This document shows, piece after piece, positions 9,091-17,627 of a stretch of 64,000 nucleotides of DNA. Source of the stretch: Boudabousia liubingyangii. Lineage in GTDB: Bacteria; Actinomycetota; Actinomycetes; Actinomycetales; Actinomycetaceae. The stretch covers positions 1 to 64,000 of the forward strand of contig NZ_MQSU01000003.1 of the NCBI RefSeq assembly GCF_001907245.1. Reading direction: 5' to 3'. The notes beneath the pieces are model-generated. The model saw only the letters and a program-made list of their open reading frames with translations, searched no databases and had not been told where the DNA came from. The position numbers were made by a program, and so were the translations under genes. Position 1 is the stretch's first letter. Each line of letters starts with the position of its first letter.

Positions 9091-10149
9091 TTAATCCTCC
9101 CAGCTAATCAAAACCTTGCCGGCCTGACCGGAAGCGGCCGTATCAAAAGCTTCCTGCCAATCCTCAGCCTTGTAATGGTGCGTAATCACAGAACGCACCG
9201 CATCACGCATGGCCTCAGACGACTGCAGCATGAAAGCTGCCCGGTACCAAGTCTCAAACATTTCGCGCCCATAAACGCCCTTAATGGTCAACATGTGGGT
9301 GATGACCTTAGAGAAGTCAATGGCGAACTCATTCTTCGGCAGACCCAACATGGCGATCGTGCCACCGAAGTTACAGTGATCCACCATCATGTTCAGGGCT
9401 GCGGGGGCACCAGACATTTCAATGCCCACCTCAAAGCCTTCATAAATATCCAGCTCATTCATGGTGTCGCGCAGGGTTTCCTTACCCACGTTCACGACCC
9501 GGTCCGCACCCACATTCTTAGCCATGGCCAAGCGGTCATCATTCAAGTCAGTGACGACCACGTAGCGGGCACCAGAGTGGCGGGCGATCGCCGTAGCCAT
9601 TACCCCAATCGGGCCGGCGCCGGTAATCAGCACGTCCACGCCCGACATGTCCACCTGCTGGCAGGTGTGGACCGCATTGCCGAAGGGGTCAAAGAGGGCG
9701 CCAAGGTCAGGGTCAATCGCATCATTTTGCTTCCACACGTTGGTGTGGGGGACTACCACGTAGTCGGCGAAAGCGCCGTCACGGTTCACGCCAATGCCGC
9801 GGGAACGGATACACATTTGGCGGCGGCCACTACGGCAGTTACGGCAGCGACCACAAACGATGTGGCCCTCAACGGAGACGCGCTGGCCGACCTTTAGTTC
9901 GTCGCGGCCTTCACCCTCTGGGACGCCCGGACCCAGTTCCACAATCTCACCGTAGAACTCGTGGCCGGTAGTCATGGGGGGAGTGAATTGGGTGCGTGCC
10001 CAATCATCCCAACCTAGGAGGTGTAGGTCCGTGCCGCACAGGCCCGTGCGTAGGACGCGGATCTTAACTTCGGCAAAGCCGGGGGTAGGTTCGGGGATTT
10101 CGCAAAGTTCGAGTCCCGGGCCGTCATGAGTTTTACGTAATGCGCGCAT
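9091..10149 (-). CDS. tdh: L-threonine 3-dehydrogenase
   Basis: Zinc-dependent medium-chain dehydrogenase oxidising L-threonine to 2-amino-3-ketobutyrate with NAD+. Catalytic zinc ligands C38 and H63-E64 are present; the structural zinc site is the four-cysteine cluster [15 protein letters not shown]. The Rossmann motif is [10 protein letters not shown]. Length (352) is slightly above the E. coli enzyme (341). The ATG follows an AAAAGGA ribosome site with seven bases of spacing. First gene of the tdh-kbl operon, divergent from the heme cluster; its promoter must lie in the roughly 290-base shared intergenic region. Confidence 0.95.
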   Translation of the reverse strand: MRALRKTHDGPGLELCEIPEPTPGFAEVKIRVLRTGLCGTDLHLLGWDDWARTQFTPPMTTGHEFYGEIVELGPGVPEGEGRDELKVGQRVSVEGHIVCGRCRNCRSGRRQMCIRSRGIGVNRDGAFADYVVVPHTNVWKQNDAIDPDLGALFDPFGNAVHTCQQVDMSGVDVLITGAGPIGVMATAIARHSGARYVVVTDLNDDRLAMAKNVGADRVVNVGKETLRDTMNELDIYEGFEVGIEMSGAPAALNMMVDHCNFGGTIAMLGLPKNEFAIDFSKVITHMLTIKGVYGREMFETWYRAAFMLQSSEAMRDAVRSVITHHYKAEDWQEAFDTAASGQAGKVLISWED

Positions 10150-10275
10150 TTAGGCGTCCTTTTTGATGGGTGTGGGCAGATAGGTTATGCAAACCATTTT
10201 AGCCCAGTGTGGGACAAATAACTATCCAAGAAAATCGCGGAAAGTGTCAGAAAGATCGCCAAATTAGAGGCTTTA

Positions 10276-10294
10276 TTAGGGTAGGTTATCCTAA
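10276..10294 (+). promoter_or_regulatory. DtxR/IdeR-type iron box
   Basis: TTAGGGTAGGTTATCCTAA matches 16 of 19 positions of the DtxR/IdeR consensus TTAGGTTAGGCTAACCTAA (my alignment by eye). It lies in the intergenic region between tdh and the heme-uptake cluster. Iron-loaded DtxR-family repressors bind such sites, which suits an operator for heme acquisition. It is 144 bases before the htaA start used here. Confidence 0.7.
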
Positions 10295-10339
10295 CTATTT
10301 TTAATAACAAAGAGTGGTGATACGTCTTTAAGTGACGGT

Positions 10340-10367
10340 TTGTCGCTATTTTTAGGGCTTGCATAAT
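10340..10367 (+). promoter_or_regulatory. Candidate htaA promoter
   Basis: TTGTCG (10340-10345, four matches to the -35 consensus) and CATAAT (10362-10367, five matches to the -10 consensus) are 16 bases apart. Transcription would start near 10374, leaving a 5' leader of about 64 bases before the TTG start at 10438. Confidence 0.4.
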
Positions 10368-10375
10368 TGTGGTGA

Positions 10376-10392
10376 TTAAGGTTACCCTAACT
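10376..10392 (+). promoter_or_regulatory. Second, degenerate DtxR-like half-site pair
   Basis: AGGTTACCCTAAC keeps the AGGTTA and CTAAC elements of the iron box but has weak flanks. It lies at the predicted transcription start of htaA, where a repressor would block initiation, so the two sites could act together. Confidence 0.35.
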
Positions 10393-10437
10393 CGTGCTGT
10401 TTTTATTATGACACTACACCCGAAAGGAAGTGACACT

Positions 10438-13400
10438 TTGAGACTGGCTAAACGGTCTTTTAGCGCGCTTCTGTTGAGCTTCGCCCTGACCCTTACCATG
10501 CTGGTAAGCGGACCGGTCGCAAGCGCCTCAGCAGCTACCACCCCGACCATCACTGTCACCCCCGCCCCCCGCGAAGGCGGCAACGTCACCATCAAAGGCT
10601 CCGGCTTCTCTGACTCCGGAACCGGCATCTACGTTGCCATCGCCAACGACAAAATCCCCGAGTTCTACGGACACTCCAACGAGTTCGTGGGCGCTGACGG
10701 GGAAGAAGACTTCACGCAATCCCGTTCCACCATCTGGGTCTACCCCTCAAAGATGGCCGCAGTAGGCCAAAGCTTTGCCCAGGGCGTCGCCATGGGTAAG
10801 GACGGCAGCTTCGAAGTCAAAATGTTCGTCCCCAAGTACAAGGAAGGCGTAAACTACAACGTCCTCACCACCAAGGCACACGGCCAAGGTAAGTCCGACC
10901 GCAGCGCCGATACGCGCACTCGGATCAACTACCAGCCCGCCCCCAAAGCCGAACCCACCAAGGAAAAGCCCACCGCCCCCGAAACCGGCACCACCCCCGG
11001 AACTGAAAACGGCGGCGACAACGGCGGCACCGCAGGCGGCGAAGCCGGCAATGACGAAGGGGAAGGCGACCAACCCGGCCAAGCCGACCCGCAGCCAGCT
11101 CCCGGAAATGAAAACAGCAAACCCGGCGACGCAAGCAACCCGGCCAAGCCCGCTCAGCCCGCCGAACATGTCTGCCCGGCCAAACAAGACGTCCGCGTAG
11201 ACGAACCCGGCCTAGCCGAAACCTCCTTCGATTGGGCCATCAACCAGCTATTCGCCAAGTACGCAAAAGAAAAGGGCTACAAGATGTACGTCCAGGGCGG
11301 CTACCCGGCTGGTAACTCCGTGAACCTAAACCGCAACCTGATCCCCGAAGTTCAGGGCAACAACCTCTCCCTAACCTGGGAAGGTGGCGTGCAGTTCAAA
11401 GAAGGCAACCAGGTTCGCTACGAAATCAAGAACCCGCGCCTAGTCATCAAAGACCAGACCCACGCGGACCTCTACCTGACCTTCGCCGCTGACGGCAAGA
11501 GCGCACAAACTGTACTCTTCGGTACCGTCACCGGCCCCGTTTACGTAGACGCTTCCGGCTTCATCGAGGCCCTACGCCTGGAAAACGGCACCGTCACCAT
11601 GAAGCCCGAGGCCGCTCTGCAGGTTCCCGGGATCTCACCCGATACCGAACTACCGAAGCTATCCTTCCGTTACGACCTGTACGACCGCGACGGCCGCTAC
11701 CTGAAAGCTGGTGGCAAGCAGCCGGTTGAGTACTACAAGGAAGTTTGGAACCTGGCTAAGAACTGTGGCCAGCTACCGTGGATGACCCACTACGCCGTGC
11801 GCACCCCGGCCGCCCCGAAGCCGGTCGTGGACGAGGTCCCGCCGCCCAAGCAGATCAGTGTCGAGGAAGAAAACGCCAAGTGGAACGACGGTGACATTGC
11901 CGCCGCCCCCGCCGGCGACCTCTACTGGGGTATCAAGGCCTCCTGGCGCTCCTACATTGGGGGCGGCAAGCTCAGCGAAGGCGTCACCCTAGACCGTAAC
12001 GGCTACACCTTCCACAATGGCCGCATCGTGGAAGATAAGAAGGACGGCTCCAAGGTCATCCAGTACCAGGGCCGCATCCACTTCGAGGCCTACAACAAGA
12101 TCCTCTACATGACCTTCTCTGACCCGCAGGTCCGCATCGACAAGGACGGCAAGGCTGTCCTGTGGTTCAAGCAGTGGTTCTACAACGGTGAAGGCCAGCC
12201 CGAAACCGAAGGCACCTACTTCCCCGCAGTGACCATTACCAAGCCGCTAGGGGAGCGCGGTGAGGACCTAGCGGTCGATAACTCGGCCAGCTACCTGACC
12301 TCCCAGATGCGCGACATCTTCATCTTCGCTTACCGGACCGGCCTACGAATGGCTAACGTGTCCTTCGCCGTGAAGGCCCCCGTGGCTGAAACCGTGAAGA
12401 CCCCGGAAAAGACGGTGGAGGCCCCCAAGGTTCCGGTAGTGAAGACTCCGGAAGCCCCTAAGGTCCCCGCGCCCACCAAGCCGGTGGCGCCTGCGGGCCC
12501 GCAGCCGACCAAGCCGGCAGATCCACAACCGGTTGCACCTGCCAACCCGAAGCCGGTAAAGCCGGCCCCGGTTGCCCCGGAAACTAAGAAGGTAACGAAG
12601 CGAGTCTGCGCGCCCTCGTCAACGCAGTTTGACCTCAAGGGCGGCAACCTTAACTGGGGCCTACGCGCCTCCTTCCGCAAGTACCTAACCGGCCTAGCTA
12701 AAGGCAAGTGGGAACTAGCCGACGGCGCCACCTACAACGGGAAAGACTTCGTCTTCCCCACCACCGGTGGCACCTACAATGTGGAAAAGCACGCCGGTCA
12801 GATCACCTACCGCGGCTCCGTCCACTTCACCGGCCACGGCGGCATCCTAGACGTCCGCCTAGCCAACCCCACCCTACGCTTTAAAGGCACCGACGCGATG
12901 CTCAGCGCCGAGGTAGCCTCCAACAGCCTCGAGGGTAAAAACACCAACTACGGCCGCGTCGACCTGGCCGCCGTGAAACTAGCGAAACCCGAAAACGGTA
13001 AGAACGGCCTGACCCTAACCGGGGCCACCGTCACCCTGACCGAAGACGGCGCCAAAGCCTTCGCTGGCTTCTACCAGACCGGAGAAGGACTAGACCCGCT
13101 AACCGCCACCACCCAGGCGGCCCCCAAGCAGGTCTGCCACGACGTCGTCGTTGAAGAACCCCAGCAGCCCGGCACCCCGGAAGCCCCCGCGGTTCCAAAG
13201 CCCGGCACCACTGAGGGCACCGTAGAAGGCACCCAGCCCGGTACTGAACCTGGCGTCCAGCCCGGCGCTGGAACCGGTGACGATCTAGACTTCGACGTCC
13301 CGCCCGCACCGACCAAGCCCAAGGTCCCCCAGCAGCCCAACGTACCGGCCCAGCCGAACGTACCGGGTCTGCCGAATGTCCCGGGTGTGCTTCCGGGAAG

Positions 13401-14196
13401 CCCCGCAGCGCCCTCGGCCGGAAATGGGAACCTAAGCGACCAGCTAGTCAAGGCGCCCGAAAAGGCCGCGGAAAAGAAGGTCTGTCAGGCCGACCCCAAC
13501 CAGTACCGCATCACCAGCGGCAGCCTAAACTGGGGCGTCCGCCAATCCTTCACCACCTACATTCGTGGCCTAGCCAAGGGTGGATGGGACCTGGGTGGCG
13601 GCGCCACCTGGACCGGCAGTGCCTTCAACTTCCCCGTCGCTAGCGGCATCTACAACTCCCAAACCGGGAAGGGACAGATCCGCTACTCCGGCACCGTCCA
13701 CTTCAACGGACACGGCGGCATCCTCAACCTGAAGATCGCCAACCCCACCCTGGTCATCAACGGACGAAGCGGACAGCTCTACGCCACCGTCTTCTCTAAC
13801 GACATGCAGGGTAAAGGCACCGACTACGGTCGCGTCCTACTGGCCAATGTCAGCCTGAGCAGTGTCAACGCCAAGGGCGGCAAGCTCAACCTGAGCTCCG
13901 CCTCCGTCAACCTGACCGCAGAAGGCGCCAAGGCCTTCGCCGGTTTCTACCAGCCAGGTGAAAAACTCGACAACCTCAGTGGCAACGCCACCCTAGCTGC
14001 CGGGTCCATCTGCGACAAGGACGGAAACCTCAAGGAATACACCGCCGGCGGACAGGTAGTCACCAGCAACGGTGGCGGTGCACAAGATGGCCTAGCCAAG
14101 ACCGGACCCGACGGGGGCCTACTAGGCAGCTCCATGCTGCTAGGCCTAGCCGGCCTGATGCTAGCCGCGGTCAGCCGCAAACGCCGCACCTGCTAA
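10438..14196 (+). CDS. htaA: HtaA-type heme-binding surface protein with four HtaA domains and an LAxTG sorting signal
   Basis: Surface hemoprotein-type receptor that would capture heme and pass it to the HmuTUV transporter. The start is taken as the TTG at 10438: it lies seven bases after AAAGGAAG and gives a clean signal peptide (cleavage near ASA at 30-32). An ATG at 10408 and GTG at 10369 are in frame, but the latter overlaps the operator. After an Ig-like segment (about 35-165) and a Pro/Glu-rich linker come four HtaA regions beginning near 258, 494, 737 and 1029, the last three with the conserved WG...SxxxY pattern (heme-ligand tyrosine in the family). Linkers are Pro/Lys rich. The end is LAKTG, a hydrophobic helix and RKRR: a cell-wall sorting signal of LAxTG type, a motif known from class E sortases. 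Confidence 0.93.
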   Translation: MRLAKRSFSALLLSFALTLTMLVSGPVASASAATTPTITVTPAPREGGNVTIKGSGFSDSGTGIYVAIANDKIPEFYGHSNEFVGADGEEDFTQSRSTIWVYPSKMAAVGQSFAQGVAMGKDGSFEVKMFVPKYKEGVNYNVLTTKAHGQGKSDRSADTRTRINYQPAPKAEPTKEKPTAPETGTTPGTENGGDNGGTAGGEAGNDEGEGDQPGQADPQPAPGNENSKPGDASNPAKPAQPAEHVCPAKQDVRVDEPGLAETSFDWAINQLFAKYAKEKGYKMYVQGGYPAGNSVNLNRNLIPEVQGNNLSLTWEGGVQFKEGNQVRYEIKNPRLVIKDQTHADLYLTFAADGKSAQTVLFGTVTGPVYVDASGFIEALRLENGTVTMKPEAALQVPGISPDTELPKLSFRYDLYDRDGRYLKAGGKQPVEYYKEVWNLAKNCGQLPWMTHYAVRTPAAPKPVVDEVPPPKQISVEEENAKWNDGDIAAAPAGDLYWGIKASWRSYIGGGKLSEGVTLDRNGYTFHNGRIVEDKKDGSKVIQYQGRIHFEAYNKILYMTFSDPQVRIDKDGKAVLWFKQWFYNGEGQPETEGTYFPAVTITKPLGERGEDLAVDNSASYLTSQMRDIFIFAYRTGLRMANVSFAVKAPVAETVKTPEKTVEAPKVPVVKTPEAPKVPAPTKPVAPAGPQPTKPADPQPVAPANPKPVKPAPVAPETKKVTKRVCAPSSTQFDLKGGNLNWGLRASFRKYLTGLAKGKWELADGATYNGKDFVFPTTGGTYNVEKHAGQITYRGSVHFTGHGGILDVRLANPTLRFKGTDAMLSAEVASNSLEGKNTNYGRVDLAAVKLAKPENGKNGLTLTGATVTLTEDGAKAFAGFYQTGEGLDPLTATTQAAPKQVCHDVVVEEPQQPGTPEAPAVPKPGTTEGTVEGTQPGTEPGVQPGAGTGDDLDFDVPPAPTKPKVPQQPNVPAQPNVPGLPNVPGVLPGSPAAPSAGNGNLSDQLVKAPEKAAEKKVCQADPNQYRITSGSLNWGVRQSFTTYIRGLAKGGWDLGGGATWTGSAFNFPVASGIYNSQTGKGQIRYSGTVHFNGHGGILNLKIANPTLVINGRSGQLYATVFSNDMQGKGTDYGRVLLANVSLSSVNAKGGKLNLSSASVNLTAEGAKAFAGFYQPGEKLDNLSGNATLAAGSICDKDGNLKEYTAGGQVVTSNGGGAQDGLAKTGPDGGLLGSSMLLGLAGLMLAAVSRKRRTC

Positions 14197-14212
14197 CGGA
14201 CGGCACCACAAA

Positions 14213-14336
14213 GGTCCGGCCCTGATAATGGCCGGCACCAAAAGCACACTCGGGGCTCAAAGTTCCCCTTCCATTACTGCGAGCCCCGAGTGACCCCGCG
14301 GGGGTGACCCCAGACCTCACCCCAGGTCACCCCCGC
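14213..14336 (+). other. Three consecutive stem-loops between htaA and hmuT
   Basis: Hairpin 1: GGTCCGGCC pairs with GGCCGGCACC across a one-base bulge (14213-14239). Hairpin 2: perfect 12-bp stem CACTCGGGGCTC / GAGCCCCGAGTG (14247-14258, 14281-14292). Hairpin 3: perfect 12-bp stem GCGGGGGTGACC / GGTCACCCCCGC (14298-14309, 14325-14336). None is followed by a T-tract. They probably protect the htaA message end or dampen read-through into hmuTUV. Confidence 0.7.
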
Positions 14337-14446
14337 ACCAAACCTTCTGAACCCAAAAACCCACAGCACCAACTACAACCCAACAAAGCCTCCAGACCGC
14401 CTCGGATCCACTGACTAAAACCAGTACTCACTGACAGAAAACCGCC

Positions 14447-15637
14447 ATGAGAACCAAACACTTCAACACTCCCTCCAGTACCCAAGGCAAACGCTACCGC
14501 CGCACCCTGCTCGCCCTCGCCCTAGCCGGCAGTCTGTCCCTAAGCGCCTGCGGGGTAGGGGCCAAAAATAGCCAAGGTGAAGCCGCGCCCACCAGCAGCC
14601 AAAGTACTAGCGTCGGCAGTGCCCAAACCCCAGCAAACGGAACAGCTGAAGCAGGTGGGAAAAGTGGGGAAGCGGCCTCGGCCCAAAATGACGGCACGCC
14701 CGCACCCGACCCGCGCGCCCTAACCGGCGTCAGTGAAGTACCCGAACTACCAGACCCCACGCCCATCGCCGGGAACTACCCGCAAAAACTGCCCGTCACC
14801 CTCAAAGACTTCAACGGCAATGACATCACCATCAAAGACACCAGCCGCATCCTAGCGCTGGACATTTACGGGACGCTCAGCCGGACCGTAATCAGCCTAG
14901 GATATGGGAAAAACCTAGTCGGACGGACCATCTCATCGGTCGAAAAACAACTCGCCGACCTGCCCATCGTCACCCAAAACGGACACAACCTCAACGTTGA
15001 AGCCGTCCTGAACCTCAAACCCACCCTGATCATTGCCGACCGCACCATTGGCCCGCCCGAAGCCATACAGCAGCTGGCCGCCGCGGGCATCCCCGTCTAC
15101 ATGGTCGACCCCGTCCGGCACCTAGAAACCAACGGGCAACTGATCAAAACCGTCGCCCAAGTGTTGGGCGTGCCCGCCGCCGGTGAGGCCCTAGCGCAAC
15201 GCACCGACCAAGAAGTCGCCGCCGCGAAGGCCAAAATCGCCAACTGGGCACCCAAAGAACCCATGCGCGGGGCCTTCCTATACGTGCGCGGCAAGGCCGG
15301 AATCTTCTTTATTCTGGGTTCCGAGGATGGCGCCACCGAACTACTACAGGGTGTCAGCGCGAAAGACGTGGCCGGGGAAAACGGCATTAAAACCGTCTCA
15401 CCCGCCAACCCTGAAGCCCTAGTGAAACTAAACCCGGAAGTCATCTTCGTAATGAAAGATGGCCTGCACTCCACCGGGGACCTAGATGGATTCATGTCCC
15501 GACCCGGAGTTAAGCAGACGATTGCCGGGCAGAAGACTCGCCTGATCTCCATCCCGGATGGGATCTCCCTATCCTTTGGGCCGCAAAGTGGCCAGGTGCT
15601 GGAGTTGGTGGCCCGGGCCCTCTACGGCGTGAAGTGA
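14447..15637 (+). CDS. hmuT: Heme ABC transporter substrate-binding lipoprotein
   Basis: Membrane-anchored lipoprotein that receives heme and delivers it to the HmuUV permease. The signal peptide ends in a lipobox with lipid-attachment C35 (LSAC), followed by a Ser/Ala/Thr-rich spacer of about 60 residues, then a periplasmic-binding-protein type 2 fold (start ITIKDTSRILALDIYGTLS). Within it, VGRT, NVEAVLNLKPTLIIADRTIGPPEAIQQL and NPEALVKLNPEVIFV are typical of HmuT. The stop overlaps the hmuU start by one base. Position after an HtaA gene and before FecCD-type permease and ATPase genes fixes heme as the likely substrate. Confidence 0.93.
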   Translation: MRTKHFNTPSSTQGKRYRRTLLALALAGSLSLSACGVGAKNSQGEAAPTSSQSTSVGSAQTPANGTAEAGGKSGEAASAQNDGTPAPDPRALTGVSEVPELPDPTPIAGNYPQKLPVTLKDFNGNDITIKDTSRILALDIYGTLSRTVISLGYGKNLVGRTISSVEKQLADLPIVTQNGHNLNVEAVLNLKPTLIIADRTIGPPEAIQQLAAAGIPVYMVDPVRHLETNGQLIKTVAQVLGVPAAGEALAQRTDQEVAAAKAKIANWAPKEPMRGAFLYVRGKAGIFFILGSEDGATELLQGVSAKDVAGENGIKTVSPANPEALVKLNPEVIFVMKDGLHSTGDLDGFMSRPGVKQTIAGQKTRLISIPDGISLSFGPQSGQVLELVARALYGVK

Positions 15638-16779
15638 TGCGCGTCGATACCAAAAACGCTGGCGAAGGCAAGGCCGTGGGTGCCGAAACTAAAAGCCCCC
15701 GCGAAGGCAAGGCCGTGCGCACCCAAAAAGCCACCGCTGCGAATAACGGTCTGGCCCGTCGACACCGGGCCCGCCGGGTCACCTTCACCCTGCTGATCAT
15801 CCTGCTGGTGCTGGCCGTGATTGCCTCTGCTGCGCTAGGCCAGTACTACGTTTCCATCCCGGACGTGCTGGCCGCCCTGGGCAAACCCCTAGGTTTAGGG
15901 GCCGGCCCGGGTGACCCCATGGCCAGCAATATCCTGTGGAATATTCGCTTCCCCCGGATCGCCCTAGGGCTGCTGGTGGGGGCCGCTTTGGCGACCTCGG
16001 GCGCGGTCATGCAGGCCGTCTTTTCAAACCCACTGGCTGAACCGGGCATCGTGGGTGTTTCCTCCGGTGCGGCCCTAGGGGCATCCTTCGCGATCGTCAC
16101 CTACCCCATGGCCCTAGCCGGTTTTGCTGTCCCCCTCAGTGCCTTCGCGACCGGCCTTGGGGCGGCCCTGCTGGTGTACGTGCTATCCCGCTCCGGCGGG
16201 CAAGCCCAAGTGGTCACCCTGGTGCTAACCGGTATTGCGGTCACCGCGGTAGCCAGTGCGCTGACTGCCGTAGCCACCTACATGGCCCCCTCAACCGCGC
16301 GGGACCAGATTGTCTTCTGGCAGCTCGGCTCCCTGGCCGGGGCCTCCTGGACCCACGTCATGGCCGTAGGCGTGATCGTCCTACTGGGACTGATCTGGGC
16401 ACAGCTGATTAGCCGCCAACTAGACCTACTAGCCCTAGGGGACCGGGCCGCCGGACACCTAGGCATCAACGTGGGGCTAATCCGCATCTGCGCGATTACC
16501 CTTTCCGCCCTACTGGCAGCCGCCGCAGTCGCCTATGCGGGCGTGATTGGCTTCGTGGGCCTAATCGTTCCGCACCTAATGCGTCTAATCATTGGCCCCG
16601 CCAACCGCTACCTGATTCCCGCCGCCCTACTGGGTGGGGCCCTGCTGATCACCCTGGCGGACCTGGTCTCCCGCAACCTGATCCCCTTCGCGGACCTACC
16701 CATCGGGATCTTCACCGCGCTGGTCGGTGGCCCCACCTTCTTCATCCTGCTGCGACGCGGCCTGGCCCACCAGAAATAA
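15637..16779 (+). CDS. hmuU: Heme ABC transporter permease (FecCD family)
   Basis: Membrane channel of the heme importer. After a charged cytosolic N terminus of about 45 residues the 380-residue protein shows the FecCD pattern of about ten membrane helices, with RFPRIALGLLVGAALATSG, EPGIVGVSSGAALGAS and GFVGLIVPHLMRL, the last being the coupling region that contacts the ATPase. The ATG at 15637 shares its A with the TGA of hmuT, indicating translational coupling; a GTG one codon earlier is less likely. The unusual N-terminal extension carries a short repeat (EGKAV twice). Confidence 0.94.
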   Translation: MRVDTKNAGEGKAVGAETKSPREGKAVRTQKATAANNGLARRHRARRVTFTLLIILLVLAVIASAALGQYYVSIPDVLAALGKPLGLGAGPGDPMASNILWNIRFPRIALGLLVGAALATSGAVMQAVFSNPLAEPGIVGVSSGAALGASFAIVTYPMALAGFAVPLSAFATGLGAALLVYVLSRSGGQAQVVTLVLTGIAVTAVASALTAVATYMAPSTARDQIVFWQLGSLAGASWTHVMAVGVIVLLGLIWAQLISRQLDLLALGDRAAGHLGINVGLIRICAITLSALLAAAAVAYAGVIGFVGLIVPHLMRLIIGPANRYLIPAALLGGALLITLADLVSRNLIPFADLPIGIFTALVGGPTFFILLRRGLAHQK

Positions 16780-16790
16780 GGAAAGGCAAA

Positions 16791-17627
16791 ATGAAGGAAA
16801 GTAAAGCAGCCTCGGAACTGGGCCTGACCGCCTCGGAAACAAGTCCGCAGCCGAAACCCAGCCTCAGCGCCCAAAACCTACGCTTCGCCTACGGGGACAA
16901 AGAAATTCTGGCCGGCCTAGACCTAGAAATCAAAGCCGGGCAAGTCCTGGGCCTACTGGGACCCAACGGGGCCGGAAAATCCACCCTCCTAGGGGTCCTG
17001 TGCCGGGACCTCAACGCCACCTCTGGCCAGGTTCTGCTGAACCAAAAACCGCTAGCTAGCTACCCGCAAAAAGAACTGGCTCGGCAGCGGGCCGTCATGC
17101 CCCAAAAATCCGAATTCCCCTTCGCCTACCTGGCCCGCGACATTGTCGCCATGGGCCGAAACTGCTGGGAAAACACCGAAAAAGCCGCCCTCAACGAAAC
17201 CCTAATCGACCGGGCCATGGCCGAAACTGAGGTCACCCACCTAGCCGAACGGGACATCACCCACCTATCCGGCGGTGAACAAGCCCGCGTCACCCTAGCG
17301 CGCGTCCTAGCCCAAGACACCCCCATCGTCTTCCTGGACGAGCCCACCGCCGCCTTAGACATTTCCCACCAGCAGCGCACCATGCAAAGCTGCCGGAACC
17401 TAGCCGCCCAAGGGGCCGCGGTTGTGGCCGTCATGCACGACCTACAACTAGCGGCCGCCTACTGCGACCAACTGTGCCTACTGTCAGAAGGCAAAATAAT
17501 CGCCCTGGGGACCCCCAAAGAGGTCCTCCAGAGCGATCGTCTATCTGAAGTTTATGAATGGCCCATTCGCGTCCTAGAACTACCGGACGGCGAACTGGTC
17601 ATCCTCCCAGAAACTCACTTGCGGTAG
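16791..17627 (+). CDS. hmuV: Heme ABC transporter ATPase
   Basis: ATPase subunit that drives heme import with HmuU. Walker A is GPNGAGKST, the ABC signature is LSGGEQARVTLARVLAQ, Walker B is IVFLDEPTAALD, and the switch histidine is in VMHDLQLAA. Length 278 is typical, with about 25 extra residues at the N terminus. A GGAAAGG ribosome site precedes the ATG. It ends the operon, and its last 13 bases overlap the 3' end of the convergent CcdA-like gene. Confidence 0.94.
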   Translation: MKESKAASELGLTASETSPQPKPSLSAQNLRFAYGDKEILAGLDLEIKAGQVLGLLGPNGAGKSTLLGVLCRDLNATSGQVLLNQKPLASYPQKELARQRAVMPQKSEFPFAYLARDIVAMGRNCWENTEKAALNETLIDRAMAETEVTHLAERDITHLSGGEQARVTLARVLAQDTPIVFLDEPTAALDISHQQRTMQSCRNLAAQGAAVVAVMHDLQLAAAYCDQLCLLSEGKIIALGTPKEVLQSDRLSEVYEWPIRVLELPDGELVILPETHLR

